NCBI RefSeq assembly: GCF_020831405.1
Contig: NZ_JAJHPU010000042.1
Span: forward strand, 62,001-126,000
Source of the DNA: Pseudomonas oryzagri
GTDB taxonomy: Bacteria; Pseudomonadota; Gammaproteobacteria; Pseudomonadales; Pseudomonadaceae
DNA: 64,000 bases
Reading direction: 5' to 3'
The notes below the pieces were generated by a model that was not told where the DNA came from, searched no databases, and saw nothing but the letters and a program-made list of their open reading frames with translations. Positions 34,065 to 41,909 of the stretch are shown here, piece by piece. Made by a program: the position numbers and the translations under genes. Numbering within the stretch: the first letter of the stretch is position 1; every line of letters begins with the position of its first letter.

Positions 34065-34574
34065 TCAGCCACGCGCCCGGCGCGCCGCTTCGACCAACCC
34101 CTCCAGCCAGTCCTGGTGCCCGTTGATCATCGGATTGGGCCTGGCCTTGGCCAGCTCCGCGGCGGGCTTGCCCTTCTGGGTTTCCTGGGTCAGCACGCGC
34201 ACGCGGCCGCCCGGCAGGTCTTCGAGCAGCCAGGCGTGGTGCACGTCGAGGCGGGTTTCTCCCGCGCCCGCCCAGCCGTGCCAGGCCACCCGCCCCGGCT
34301 GGTCGCCGGCCGGTGGCAGGTATTCGACGACCTGCGCCTGCACCGGGAAGCCGAAGGTCTCGAAGTAGAAACGCACGCCCTCCTCCAGTTCGGGCCCCTT
34401 GCCGTCGTGGAAGCGCACGTTCGCCGAGTTGGCGTAGTAGCTCGGCCAGCGCGGGGCGATGCTGAGCCACGGCCACAGCTCGGCGGCGCTCAGGCCGGCC
34501 ACGATGATCTCGTTGGAGACGAAGTTTTCGGTGGTGCCCGGCAGGTAACCGGCGGGCCAGATGATTGCGTGCAT
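34065..34574 (-). CDS. SRPBCC (START/polyketide cyclase-like) domain protein
   Basis: 169 aa. The start MHAIIWPAGYLPGT at 34574 has GAGGAAT upstream and matches the domain start; a longer frame to 34652 is less likely. The body has IIVAGLSAAELWPWLSIAPR, ELEEGVRFYFETFGFPVQAQ and HHAWLLEDLPGGRVRVLTQE, the SRPBCC beta-helix pattern. Such proteins bind hydrophobic or aromatic ligands, or act as cyclases or stress proteins; no function can be assigned. It is divergent from the LysR gene at 34680, its probable regulator. Confidence 0.75.
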   Translation of the reverse strand: MHAIIWPAGYLPGTTENFVSNEIIVAGLSAAELWPWLSIAPRWPSYYANSANVRFHDGKGPELEEGVRFYFETFGFPVQAQVVEYLPPAGDQPGRVAWHGWAGAGETRLDVHHAWLLEDLPGGRVRVLTQETQKGKPAAELAKARPNPMINGHQDWLEGLVEAARRARG

Positions 34575-34679
34575 GGGGATTCCTCGGCAGGTTGGCAGCC
34601 GTCGCTGCGTTTTGACCGGGCCATTGTCGAGAGGCAGAATCCATAAGGCCAATCAGGTTTTCTTAGGAAACGCATAAGC

Positions 34680-35579
34680 ATGCGCGATATCAGAAGCCTC
34701 GACCTCAACCTGCTGAAGACCCTCGACGCGCTGCTCGACGAGGGAAGCGTGACCCGCGCGGCGGCGCGCCTGGCGCTGACCCAGCCGGCGGTGAGCGGCA
34801 TGCTCACCCGCCTGCGCGATAGCTTCGACGATCCGCTGTTCGTCCGCGCCCAGCGCGGCATGGTGCCGACCCCGCGCGCCCTGGCGCTGGCCCTGCCGGT
34901 CAAGCGGGTGCTCGGCGAGATCGAGGCGCTGCTGCAGCCGGAGACCTTCGATCCGCGCACCGCCAGCCTGACCCTGTCCATCGCCGCCACCGACTACGCC
35001 CAGCGCAGCATCGTGGTGCCGTTCCTGGCCGCACTGCGCGAGCAGGCCCCGGGCATCCGCCTGGCGGTGCGACCGGTGGAGGACGAACGGGTGACCGGGC
35101 AACTGGAGGCTGGCGAACTGGACCTGGCGATCCTCACCCCCGACATCGCCCACGAGGGCCTGCATGCGCGGCACCTGTACGACGAGCAGTACGTGTGCGT
35201 GCTGCGCGCGGGACATCCCGCCGCCGCTGCGTTGACCCTGGAGCGCTTCTGCGCGCTGGACCACGCCATCGTTTCCTATTCGGGCGGCGGCTTTCGCGGC
35301 GTGACCGACAGTGCGCTGGCGCAGCTGGGCCGCGAGCGGCGGGTATGCCTGTCGGTGACCAGCTTCCTGGTGCTGCTCGAGGTGCTGCGCAGCAGCGACC
35401 TGATCGCCGTGGTGCCCAGGCGGCTGCTAACGAACGCCGAGGGGCTGCAGCAGGTCGAGCCGCCGCTGGCGATCCCCGGCTTCAGCAAGATCGCCGCCTG
35501 GCACGAACGCACCCACCACGATCCGGCCCAGCGCTGGGCCAGGGCGCTGCTGTTCGCGACCTGCAACGCCCTGCCCTGA
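34680..35579 (+). CDS. LysR family transcriptional regulator
   Basis: 299 aa. NLLKTLDALLDEGSVTRAAA, then RLALTQPAVSGMLTRLRDSF and DPLFVRAQRGMVPTPRAL form a NodD/PcaQ-like helix-turn-helix region. The effector domain starts TLSIAATDYAQRSIVVPFLA. It is divergent from the SRPBCC gene with a 105-bp gap, the usual arrangement of a LysR gene and its target. The MTHFR-like gene downstream is in the same direction and might also be under its control. Confidence 0.85.
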   Translation: MRDIRSLDLNLLKTLDALLDEGSVTRAAARLALTQPAVSGMLTRLRDSFDDPLFVRAQRGMVPTPRALALALPVKRVLGEIEALLQPETFDPRTASLTLSIAATDYAQRSIVVPFLAALREQAPGIRLAVRPVEDERVTGQLEAGELDLAILTPDIAHEGLHARHLYDEQYVCVLRAGHPAAAALTLERFCALDHAIVSYSGGGFRGVTDSALAQLGRERRVCLSVTSFLVLLEVLRSSDLIAVVPRRLLTNAEGLQQVEPPLAIPGFSKIAAWHERTHHDPAQRWARALLFATCNALP

Positions 35580-35738
35580 CCCAGCTTGGGCGCCCCGATC
35601 CGCTCGCGGAACCGAGCACCGCACGCCCGGACCGAGCGCCGCGCCCACCCGGAATGTCTCTTTCAAAACATTCCCCTGCGCTATCAGGCATCTGCCCACG
35701 CCCGCTTTCTCCCCACAATGTCATCACGATCCAATGGG

Positions 35739-37190
35739 ATGACCACTGCCATGAGCCTGCTGAAAAAGGCGCTGCACGAGAAAACCTTCGTCTGCGTCAT
35801 GGAGTTCGTCCCCCATTCCTCCAGCGAGCGCTTCTCCGGCATCGAGGAACTCATGGCCCGCTCGCAGCTGTGCGGCTGGCCGATGACCGTGGCCATCGCC
35901 GACCGCGTTGGCAGCCCCTTCGAGATGTCGCCGCTGGAGGCCTTCGCCAGTTTCCAGCGCCCGCCTCCCGCACTGCTGCACTTCTCCGGCAAGGATCGCG
36001 AACGCCACGACCTGCTGGCCCAGCTGCAACAGATGGACGCCGCCGGCCTCGACCAGCTCCTGCTGCTCACCGGCGACCGCCTGCCGGGCCACGAGCCCGG
36101 TCAGCGCCCGGTGCGCTACCTGGAGTCGGTGGCCGCCCTGCAGATGGTCCGCCAGGCACGCCCGGACTGGCTGCTCGGCGCCGGGATGCATCCGTTCAAG
36201 TACCGCGAGGAAGAAGGTGGCGCGCAGTACTTCAAGGCCGCGAAGAAGCTCGCCGCCGGCGCGGACTTCCTGTCCCTGCAACTGGGCTACGACGCCGGCA
36301 AGCACCACGAAGCCATCCAGTGGATGAGCCGCCAGCGTTCGCCCAAGCCCCTGCTCGCCTGCGTCATGGCCCTGACCCTGGGCCGCGCGCGAATCTTCCA
36401 GCGGGTTGCGGGCATCGTGGTCACTCCCTCCATGCTCGCTCTGCTCGAAGCCGAGGCCGCCGTCTCCAAGGCTCACGCCCAAGCGCGCAGCCTCGACAGG
36501 CTCGCCCTGCAGATCATCGGCCTGCGCCTGATGGGGTACGCCGGGATTCACCTGTCCGGCATTCATGACGTGAAGCAGTTGCTGACCCTGGAGCAGACGA
36601 TCGACGACTGGCAATCGCGCATCCACTGCCTGGAAGAATGGGCTCCCGCCTGGGAGGCCTGCTGGCGGATGCCTGGGCTGCCCGCGGTGACCTTCCACCC
36701 GCCCGAAGCGAACTGGCGGCTGGGCGAGGCGAGCGTCACCGCCTCGCCCAAGGAGAAGCTGCGCTACCAGCTGCTGTCCGGCGCTCATTCCTTGCTGTTC
36801 AACCGCACCCACTGGCTGAGCCGGGCGTTTGCCAGGACCGTGCAGCAGCCGTTGTGGTCGACGCCCCTGGGCGCCCGCCTGCTGCACGGCCTGGAGCGCG
36901 GCGTGAAAAGGCCGCTGGTGGGCTGCGACACCTGCGGGCGCTGCCGCCTGGAAGACACCCTCTACATCTGCCCGGAAACCTGCCCCAAGGGCCTGGCCAA
37001 CGGCCCCTGCGGCGGCACTTCGCTCAACCGCTGCGAGTTTGGCGATCGCGAATGCATCCACAGCGTCAAGTACCGCACCGCCCAGGCGGTGCACCAGACC
37101 GCCGTGCTGACCGAGCGGCTGATTCCGTGCATCGAGGAAGACAGTCGCCACCGGAGTTCGTGGCCTAGCTGGTTCGACTCGTCGCGGTGA
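35739..37190 (+). CDS. methylenetetrahydrofolate reductase-like protein with zinc-finger C-terminus
   Basis: About 483 aa. The first 300 residues are a MetF-like TIM barrel: VCVMEFVPHSSSERF, DQLLLLTGDRLPGHEPGQRP and LLGAGMHPFKYREEEGGAQY with FLSLQLGYDAGKH. The C-terminus (about 390-425) is the Cys-rich MTHFR_C/DUF5981 motif CDTCGRC, then PETCPKGLANGPCGG. This fused form is separate from housekeeping MetF and is often seen with demethylation or C1 metabolism. Start choice between 35718, 35739 and 35751 is uncertain. A link to O-demethylation of methoxylated aromatics leading to gallate is a guess. Confidence 0.78.
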   Translation: MTTAMSLLKKALHEKTFVCVMEFVPHSSSERFSGIEELMARSQLCGWPMTVAIADRVGSPFEMSPLEAFASFQRPPPALLHFSGKDRERHDLLAQLQQMDAAGLDQLLLLTGDRLPGHEPGQRPVRYLESVAALQMVRQARPDWLLGAGMHPFKYREEEGGAQYFKAAKKLAAGADFLSLQLGYDAGKHHEAIQWMSRQRSPKPLLACVMALTLGRARIFQRVAGIVVTPSMLALLEAEAAVSKAHAQARSLDRLALQIIGLRLMGYAGIHLSGIHDVKQLLTLEQTIDDWQSRIHCLEEWAPAWEACWRMPGLPAVTFHPPEANWRLGEASVTASPKEKLRYQLLSGAHSLLFNRTHWLSRAFARTVQQPLWSTPLGARLLHGLERGVKRPLVGCDTCGRCRLEDTLYICPETCPKGLANGPCGGTSLNRCEFGDRECIHSVKYRTAQAVHQTAVLTERLIPCIEEDSRHRSSWPSWFDSSR

Positions 37191-37265
37191 AATAAACAGG
37201 CGCTGAATGAGCGGAGCGCGTTCTCGCGGGGCAGGACGGGCCGGTTTATGCAGGCCAATCCCCGC

Positions 37266-37964
37266 TCAAATCCCCATCAGCATCGGCAACAGAATCGCCG
37301 TGGCCGCCCCGGCCAGGCTCATCGCCAGGGCGGCGAACCCCCCGGCTTCGTGATCCTCCTGCAGGGCCTGGGCGGTGCCGATCGCATGCGCCGACAGCCC
37401 CAGACTCAGCCCGCGGGCGGCCGGGCTGGTCACACCGGCGCGGTCGAGCAGCAGCGGGCCCAGCACCGCGCCGAGAACGCCGGTGATCATCACGAATACC
37501 GCCGTCAGCGCGGGAATTCCGCCCATCTGCTCGGCCAGGGTGATGGCGATGGGCGAGGTCACCGACTTGGGCGCCAGGCTCATCAGCATCTGCCGGTCGG
37601 CGCCCAGCAGGGCCGCGAGGCCGAGGGTCAGGACAACGGTGACCGTTCCACCGACTAGCAGGGCGATGCTCACCGGCCAGAACAGCTGGCGGATGCGCGG
37701 CAGGTTCTGCTGCAGCGGCACCGCCAGCGCCACGGTGGCCGGGCCGAGCAGCAGCCAGAGCATGCTCGACTCCTGGCGATAGCGCGGGTAGCCGATGCCG
37801 CAGGTCCACAGTGCGCCGACCAGCAGCAGGGTCGCCACCAGCACCGGCTGGGCCAGCAGCCAGCGGCTGCGCTGGTACAGCTCCAGGGCCAGCTGGTAGG
37901 CCAGCAGGGTCAGGCCGAGGACGAACAGCGGATGGCCGACGATAGCCGTCCAGATGGCCGTCAT
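37266..37964 (-). CDS. lrgB: LrgB/CidB family membrane protein
   Basis: 232 aa with about 7 hydrophobic helices. Family landmarks: LLLGPATVALAVPLQQNLPR, LAPKSVTSPIAITLAEQMGG and SLGLSAHAIGTAQALQED. LrgB works with LrgA (overlapping upstream gene) in holin-like control of murein hydrolase export and, in some bacteria, in pyruvate or glycolate movement. ATGA overlap with lrgA at 37961-37964 shows translational coupling. Confidence 0.9.
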   Translation of the reverse strand: MTAIWTAIVGHPLFVLGLTLLAYQLALELYQRSRWLLAQPVLVATLLLVGALWTCGIGYPRYRQESSMLWLLLGPATVALAVPLQQNLPRIRQLFWPVSIALLVGGTVTVVLTLGLAALLGADRQMLMSLAPKSVTSPIAITLAEQMGGIPALTAVFVMITGVLGAVLGPLLLDRAGVTSPAARGLSLGLSAHAIGTAQALQEDHEAGGFAALAMSLAGAATAILLPMLMGI

Positions 37965-38323
37965 GACTGCTCTCCCTGGCCGAGCTGGCGGCGGACCAGC
38001 CACTGCATCAGCGCGCCGGTCAGCGGGATGGCGACCAGCAGCGAGAGCACCAGCGCGGCGGCAATGGCCCAGAAATCGGCGGCGATCCGCTGCCACTGCA
38101 CCATGATGCCCACCGCCGGCGGCACCAGCAGCAGCGGCAGATACCGGAGCAAGGTGCCGGCGCTCTGGCGCAGCGCCTCGCTGCCGCGCCCGTCGATGCC
38201 CAGCCAGGCCAGGGCCAGCAGCATGCCGAGGATCGCCCCGGGCAGCGCCGGCAACAGCCAGAGGCTCAGAGCGGTGCCGGCCAGCTGGAACACCAGCAGC
38301 AGGAGCAGGCCGCGCACGCTCAC
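37961..38323 (-). CDS. lrgA: LrgA/CidA family holin-like protein
   Basis: 120 aa, four transmembrane segments beginning LLLLLVFQLAGTALSLWLLP and PGAILGMLLALAWLG, with the charged short C-terminus (RRQLGQGEQS) of the family. It overlaps lrgB. It lies directly behind the DUF934 gene (3 bp gap), so it may be read with the siroheme reductase unit. Confidence 0.87.
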   Translation of the reverse strand: MSVRGLLLLLVFQLAGTALSLWLLPALPGAILGMLLALAWLGIDGRGSEALRQSAGTLLRYLPLLLVPPAVGIMVQWQRIAADFWAIAAALVLSLLVAIPLTGALMQWLVRRQLGQGEQS

Positions 38324-38326
38324 GCC

Positions 38327-38857
38327 CTACTCCTCCTCGTCCACGCCGATCCGCCGGCGGAACAGCGGTCGCGGCTCCAGCACCGAGCGTCCGTACAGCA
38401 CGCTGATGCCGGTCAGGCCCTTGAGCGCATCCAGCGCCGGCTTGTCCTCGCGCACCGCGAAGGCGTCGAAGCCGCACTGGCGCATGTGGCTGAGCTGGTC
38501 GCGCAGCACGTCGCCGACCGCGCGCAGCTCGCCCTGCCAGCCCAGCCGGGTGCGCAGCAGGTAGGCCTGGCTGTAGGCGCGGCCGTCGCGAAAGCTGGGG
38601 AATTCCAGGGCGATCAGCGGCAGGCCCGCCAGCCAGGGCGCCAGTTCCTCCGGCTCGTCGTCGGGAGCCAGCCAGACGCCATCGCGGGTATCGGCGCGCC
38701 CGGCCAGTACTTCCGCGCTCTGCCTTGCGCGCCACAGCGCCAGCGGCAGCAGCAGCGGGCCGTCCGGCAGCGGCTCCGCCGCTTCGCGCACCCAGCTCCA
38801 CGGATCGTCGGCGACGATGCGCGCGCCGCCTTCGCCCAGCTTGATCAGGTTGTTCAT
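38327..38857 (-). CDS. DUF934 protein associated with nitrite/sulfite reductase
   Basis: 176 aa, soluble. LPLALWRARQSAEVLAGRAD, LPLIALEFPSFRDGRAYSQA and LLRTRLGWQGELRAVGDVLR are DUF934 blocks. In proteobacteria this family follows the ferredoxin-type siroheme reductase gene, as here, where the two overlap by ATGA. An accessory role in sulfite or nitrite reduction is inferred. It corresponds in position to PA4129 of P. aeruginosa. Confidence 0.85.
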   Translation of the reverse strand: MNNLIKLGEGGARIVADDPWSWVREAAEPLPDGPLLLPLALWRARQSAEVLAGRADTRDGVWLAPDDEPEELAPWLAGLPLIALEFPSFRDGRAYSQAYLLRTRLGWQGELRAVGDVLRDQLSHMRQCGFDAFAVREDKPALDALKGLTGISVLYGRSVLEPRPLFRRRIGVDEEE

Positions 38858-40524
38858 GCCGGCACCTCCGCCTGGCGGTAGACCCGTTCCTTGAACGGCT
38901 CCAGGCCGATGCGCTGCACGGTGTCGACGAAGGGTTCGTCGCCCTCGCGGTAGGCGAGGAAGGTGTCGACCAGGCGCTCGATCACCTCGGGAATCTGCGC
39001 GGCGTCGAACGACGGGCCGATCACCTTGCCCAGCGCGGCGGCCTTGCCCTGGGCGCCGCCGATGGTGACCTGGTACCACTCGCTGCCGTTCTTGTCGACG
39101 CCGAGGATGCCGATGTTGCCCAGGTGGTGGTGCGCGCAGGCGTTCATGCAGCCGGAGATGTTCAGGCTCAGCTCGCCCAGGTCGTGCAGGTGGTCGAGGT
39201 CCGCGAAGCGCTGCTGGATGGCCTGGGCGATGGGGATCGACTTGGCGTTGGCCAGCGAGCAGTAGTCGCCGCCCGGACAGGCGATGATGTCGGTGAGCAG
39301 ACCGACGTTCGGCGCGGCCAGGCCCAGCTCGCCGGCGCGCTGCCAGAGGGCGTGCAGGTCGCTCTTGCGCACGTCGGGCAGCACCACGTTCTGCTCGTGG
39401 GCGATGCGGATCTCGCCGAAGCCGTAGCGCTCGGCCAGCTCGGCGATGCCTTCCATCTGTGCCGAGGTCACATCGCCCGGCGGCGCCGCCGGGCCCGGCT
39501 TGGTGGACAGCACCACCGAGGCGTAGCCCGGCACCTTGTGCGCCTGGACGTTGCGCTCCACCCAGCGGGCGAACGCCGGGTTGCGGGCCAGCGCGCTGCC
39601 GTAGCCGAGGTCGGTGTCGTCCAGCACGGCGTAGGCCGGCGGCGCGAAGAACGCGGCGACGCGCTGGTATTCCGCCTCGGTCAGCTCGGCCGGGCCGTCC
39701 TTGATGTGCTGCCACTCCTCCTCCACCTCGCGGGCGAAGGCTTCGACGCCGAGCGCCTTGACCAGGATCTTGATCCGCGCCTTGTACTTGTTGTCGCGCC
39801 GGCCGTGGCGGTTGAACACCCGCAGGATGGCCTCGACGTAGGACAGCAGGTGGCGCCAGGGCAGCGCCTCGCGCACCTGCTGGGCGAGGATCGGCGTGCG
39901 CCCGAGGCCGCCGCCGACCATCACCCGCAGCAGCAGCTCGCCGGCTTCGTCGCGGTAAAGGTACAGGCCGATGTCGTGCATCATGATCGCCGCGCGGTCC
40001 TGCTCGGCCGAGCAGATGGCGATCTTGAACTTGCGCGGCAGGTAGAGGAATTCCGGGTTGACCGTCGACCACTGGCGAAGGATCTCGGCCAGCGGCCGCG
40101 GGTCGAGCAACTCGTCGGCGGCCACGCCGGCGAAGGCCTCGGTGGTGATGTTGCGCACGCAGTTGCCGGAGGTCTGGATGGCGTGCATCTCCACCTCGGC
40201 CAGGCGTTCGAGGATGTCGCCGACCTGCTCCAGCTCGATCCAGTTGAACTGGATGTTCTGCCGGGTGGTGAAGTGGCCGTAGTCGCGGTCGTAGTGGCGG
40301 GCGATATGCGCCAGGGTGCGCATCTGCTCGCTGGACAGCGTGCCGTAGGGGATGGCTACGCGCAGCATGTAGGCGTGCTTCTGCAGGTACAGGCCGTTCT
40401 GCAGGCGCAGCGGCAGGAACTCCTCCTCGCTGAGTTCGTCGTTCAGGCGCCGCTCGATCTGGTCGCGGAACTGCGCGACGCGCTCGAGCACCAGGGCGCG
40501 GTCGTATTCGTCGTATTGGTACAT
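38854..40524 (-). CDS. ferredoxin-dependent nitrite/sulfite reductase, siroheme hemoprotein
   Basis: 556 aa. Two ferredoxin-like halves: N-terminal DYGHFTTRQNIQFNWIELEQ, TSGNCVRNITTEAFAG, and the C-terminal half with the Fe4S4-siroheme cysteines in CPGGDYCSLANAKS and SGCMNACAHHHLGNIG. Start at ATG 40524; the frame runs on upstream without a site. Reduction of sulfite (CysI) or nitrite (NirA) by six electrons; sequence alone does not separate them. The gene corresponds in context to PA4130, part of a cyanide-inducible cluster in P. aeruginosa. A MocR-type operator lies 80 bp upstream. Confidence 0.88.
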   Translation of the reverse strand: MYQYDEYDRALVLERVAQFRDQIERRLNDELSEEEFLPLRLQNGLYLQKHAYMLRVAIPYGTLSSEQMRTLAHIARHYDRDYGHFTTRQNIQFNWIELEQVGDILERLAEVEMHAIQTSGNCVRNITTEAFAGVAADELLDPRPLAEILRQWSTVNPEFLYLPRKFKIAICSAEQDRAAIMMHDIGLYLYRDEAGELLLRVMVGGGLGRTPILAQQVREALPWRHLLSYVEAILRVFNRHGRRDNKYKARIKILVKALGVEAFAREVEEEWQHIKDGPAELTEAEYQRVAAFFAPPAYAVLDDTDLGYGSALARNPAFARWVERNVQAHKVPGYASVVLSTKPGPAAPPGDVTSAQMEGIAELAERYGFGEIRIAHEQNVVLPDVRKSDLHALWQRAGELGLAAPNVGLLTDIIACPGGDYCSLANAKSIPIAQAIQQRFADLDHLHDLGELSLNISGCMNACAHHHLGNIGILGVDKNGSEWYQVTIGGAQGKAAALGKVIGPSFDAAQIPEVIERLVDTFLAYREGDEPFVDTVQRIGLEPFKERVYRQAEVPA

Positions 40525-40603
40525 GGGCCACCTCGTCCAGCCGGCCCGCGCCATCGCGGCGGCGGGCAATCTGGCGGCGACTATGCCGGGACGAGGCGGA
40601 CGA

Positions 40604-40639
40604 AAACAGCGGCAGATCGGGCGGAAAAAACCGTATCAG
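40604..40639 (-). promoter_or_regulatory. MocR (MpaR-like) operator, copy 3, upstream of siroheme reductase
   Basis: On the minus strand: CTGATACG, 13 bases rich in T, then GATCTGCCGCTGTTT. Compared with copies at 41814 and 44953 it differs at one base in the left block and three in the right block, with identical spacing. It is 80 bp upstream of the reductase start. Confidence 0.65.
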
Positions 40640-40677
40640 ATGCGCCGCTCAGCGGCTGCGGCGCGCCACCTGCGGCC

Positions 40678-41604
40678 TCAATAGGCGCTGGCGAACTCGA
40701 CCTCGCCGAGCAGCGCCTCGCCGGCCTCGAAGCGTGCGAGGTTGGCGACGAACAGGCGGGCCACCGCGGCGGGCACCAAGGGACCGGCGATATGCCCGGT
40801 TACCGTGAGATTCGGCGCGTCCCAGAACGGATGTCCCGCCGACAGCGGCTCCTCGCGGAACACGTCGAGCACCGCGCCGGCCAGCCGTCCCTCGCGCAGC
40901 GCGCGGACCAGCGCGTCGTCGACCACGGCATTGCCGCGCCCGACGTTGAGGAACAGCGCCGCCGGATCGAGCGCGGCGAAGAAGGCGTCGTCGTAGATGC
41001 CGTCGGTGCCCGCGGTGTCGGGCAGGATATTGACGATATAGTCGGCCGCGCCGGCGGCCTCGTGCAGGCCGTCGAGACCGACCACCCGCTCGAAATGTTC
41101 GAGTGGCCGCGGGCGTTGGGCGACCCCGGTCAGGCGCATGCCGAACGGCGCGAGCAGGCGGGCCACCTCGCGGCCGATCTCGCCGGCGCCCACGATCAGC
41201 ACCCGACGCCCGCACAGCGAGCCGGGAATGCGCGCATCCCACTGCCGGCGCGCCTGGTTGTCCCGGCGGCTGCGCAGCTGCTGCTCGCGCTCCAGCATAT
41301 GGGCGAGCAGGTACTCGGCGATCGGCTGGCCGAACACGCCGACGGCGCGGCTCAGCCGATAGTCGCGGGGCAGGTCCGCCGCCAGCAGCGGCTTGAAGCC
41401 CGCCCAGGTCGACTGCAGCCACTGCGGCCGCAGGCCGCCGCGCAGCAGGCGCTCGGCCTGGTCCGGCTCGCCCAGCCAGATCGCGCAGCGGCGCAGCGCC
41501 TCGGCGCCGGCGGACTCCTCGACGAATTCGAGATCGGGCCGCAGCGCCTGGAGGGCGGCGCGCAGCTCGGCGTTGCGGGAGTCGGCGAGCAGAATGGGGC
41601 CCAT
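40678..41604 (-). CDS. D-2-hydroxyacid dehydrogenase (GhrA-like)
   Basis: 308 aa, NAD(P)H-dependent reduction of 2-oxoacids such as glyoxylate or hydroxypyruvate. The cofactor motif RVLIVGAGEIGREVARLLAP is near residue 140, and AALFLNVGRGNAVVDDALVR and the catalytic region ending TVTGHIAGP are family blocks (the histidine is in GHIAGP). ATG at 41604. It is divergent from ccoG; the MocR-type operator at 41814 lies between them. It is not part of the PA4129-4134 set as I remember it. Confidence 0.85.
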   Translation of the reverse strand: MGPILLADSRNAELRAALQALRPDLEFVEESAGAEALRRCAIWLGEPDQAERLLRGGLRPQWLQSTWAGFKPLLAADLPRDYRLSRAVGVFGQPIAEYLLAHMLEREQQLRSRRDNQARRQWDARIPGSLCGRRVLIVGAGEIGREVARLLAPFGMRLTGVAQRPRPLEHFERVVGLDGLHEAAGAADYIVNILPDTAGTDGIYDDAFFAALDPAALFLNVGRGNAVVDDALVRALREGRLAGAVLDVFREEPLSAGHPFWDAPNLTVTGHIAGPLVPAAVARLFVANLARFEAGEALLGEVEFASAY

Positions 41605-41712
41605 CGCGGATCGTCCTGTGGTCGTGGCTGAAGAGCGCGAATATACGCGGCTCGCCCGCCGCCGGCAGTCTCCGCCCGCCATCCGCCAGGGCCAGCGCAG
41701 GAAGGGAATCCG

Positions 41713-41774
41713 TTGCAGGGGCGAATTTATTCGCCTTGGCGGGGCATCTTGGCGAATGAATTCGCCCCTACAGG
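41713..41774. repeat. GTAGGGGCGAATT palindromic repeat, copy 4
   Basis: GCAGGGGCGAATTTATTCGC and TGGCGAATGAATTCGCCCC form the stem, loop around GGCGGGGCATC, ending CTACAGG. It has the same arms as copies at 4648, 5562, 5666 and 43331. Confidence 0.8.
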
Positions 41775-41813
41775 CCGGGGGTTGTCCTGGTCTATCCGTG
41801 CTACCCGCCCCAT

Positions 41814-41849
41814 CTGATCCGCTTTTTATCGACGGATCTGAGTCTGTTT
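41814..41849 (+). promoter_or_regulatory. MocR (MpaR-like) operator, copy 1, upstream of ccoG
   Basis: CTGATCCG, 13 bases beginning CTTTTT, then GATCTGAGTCTGTTT. The copy at 44953-44988 has both blocks identical with the same 13-base gap. The hexamer ATCTGA occurs twice in direct orientation (41812 and 41836, 24 bp apart), the arrangement expected for a MocR protein. Confidence 0.75.
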
Positions 41850-41909
41850 CCGCTGCAGCGCTGCGCGGATCATTGGCCCCATCTTTTGTAGGCCGATGGA
41901 GCCCCCACC

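Larger units (their letters stand above)
41605..41909. other. divergent intergenic region with repeat and operator
   Basis: Between the hydroxyacid dehydrogenase (minus) and ccoG (plus). It contains palindromic repeat copy 4 (41713-41774) and the MocR-type operator (41814-41849); no gene is supported. The operator is closer to ccoG (about 60 bp). Confidence 0.7.

Noticed and set aside
39124-41631. 835-codon plus-strand frame opposite the siroheme reductase and hydroxyacid dehydrogenase
   Set aside because: Shadow frame; the minus strand carries two complete enzymes with active-site motifs.
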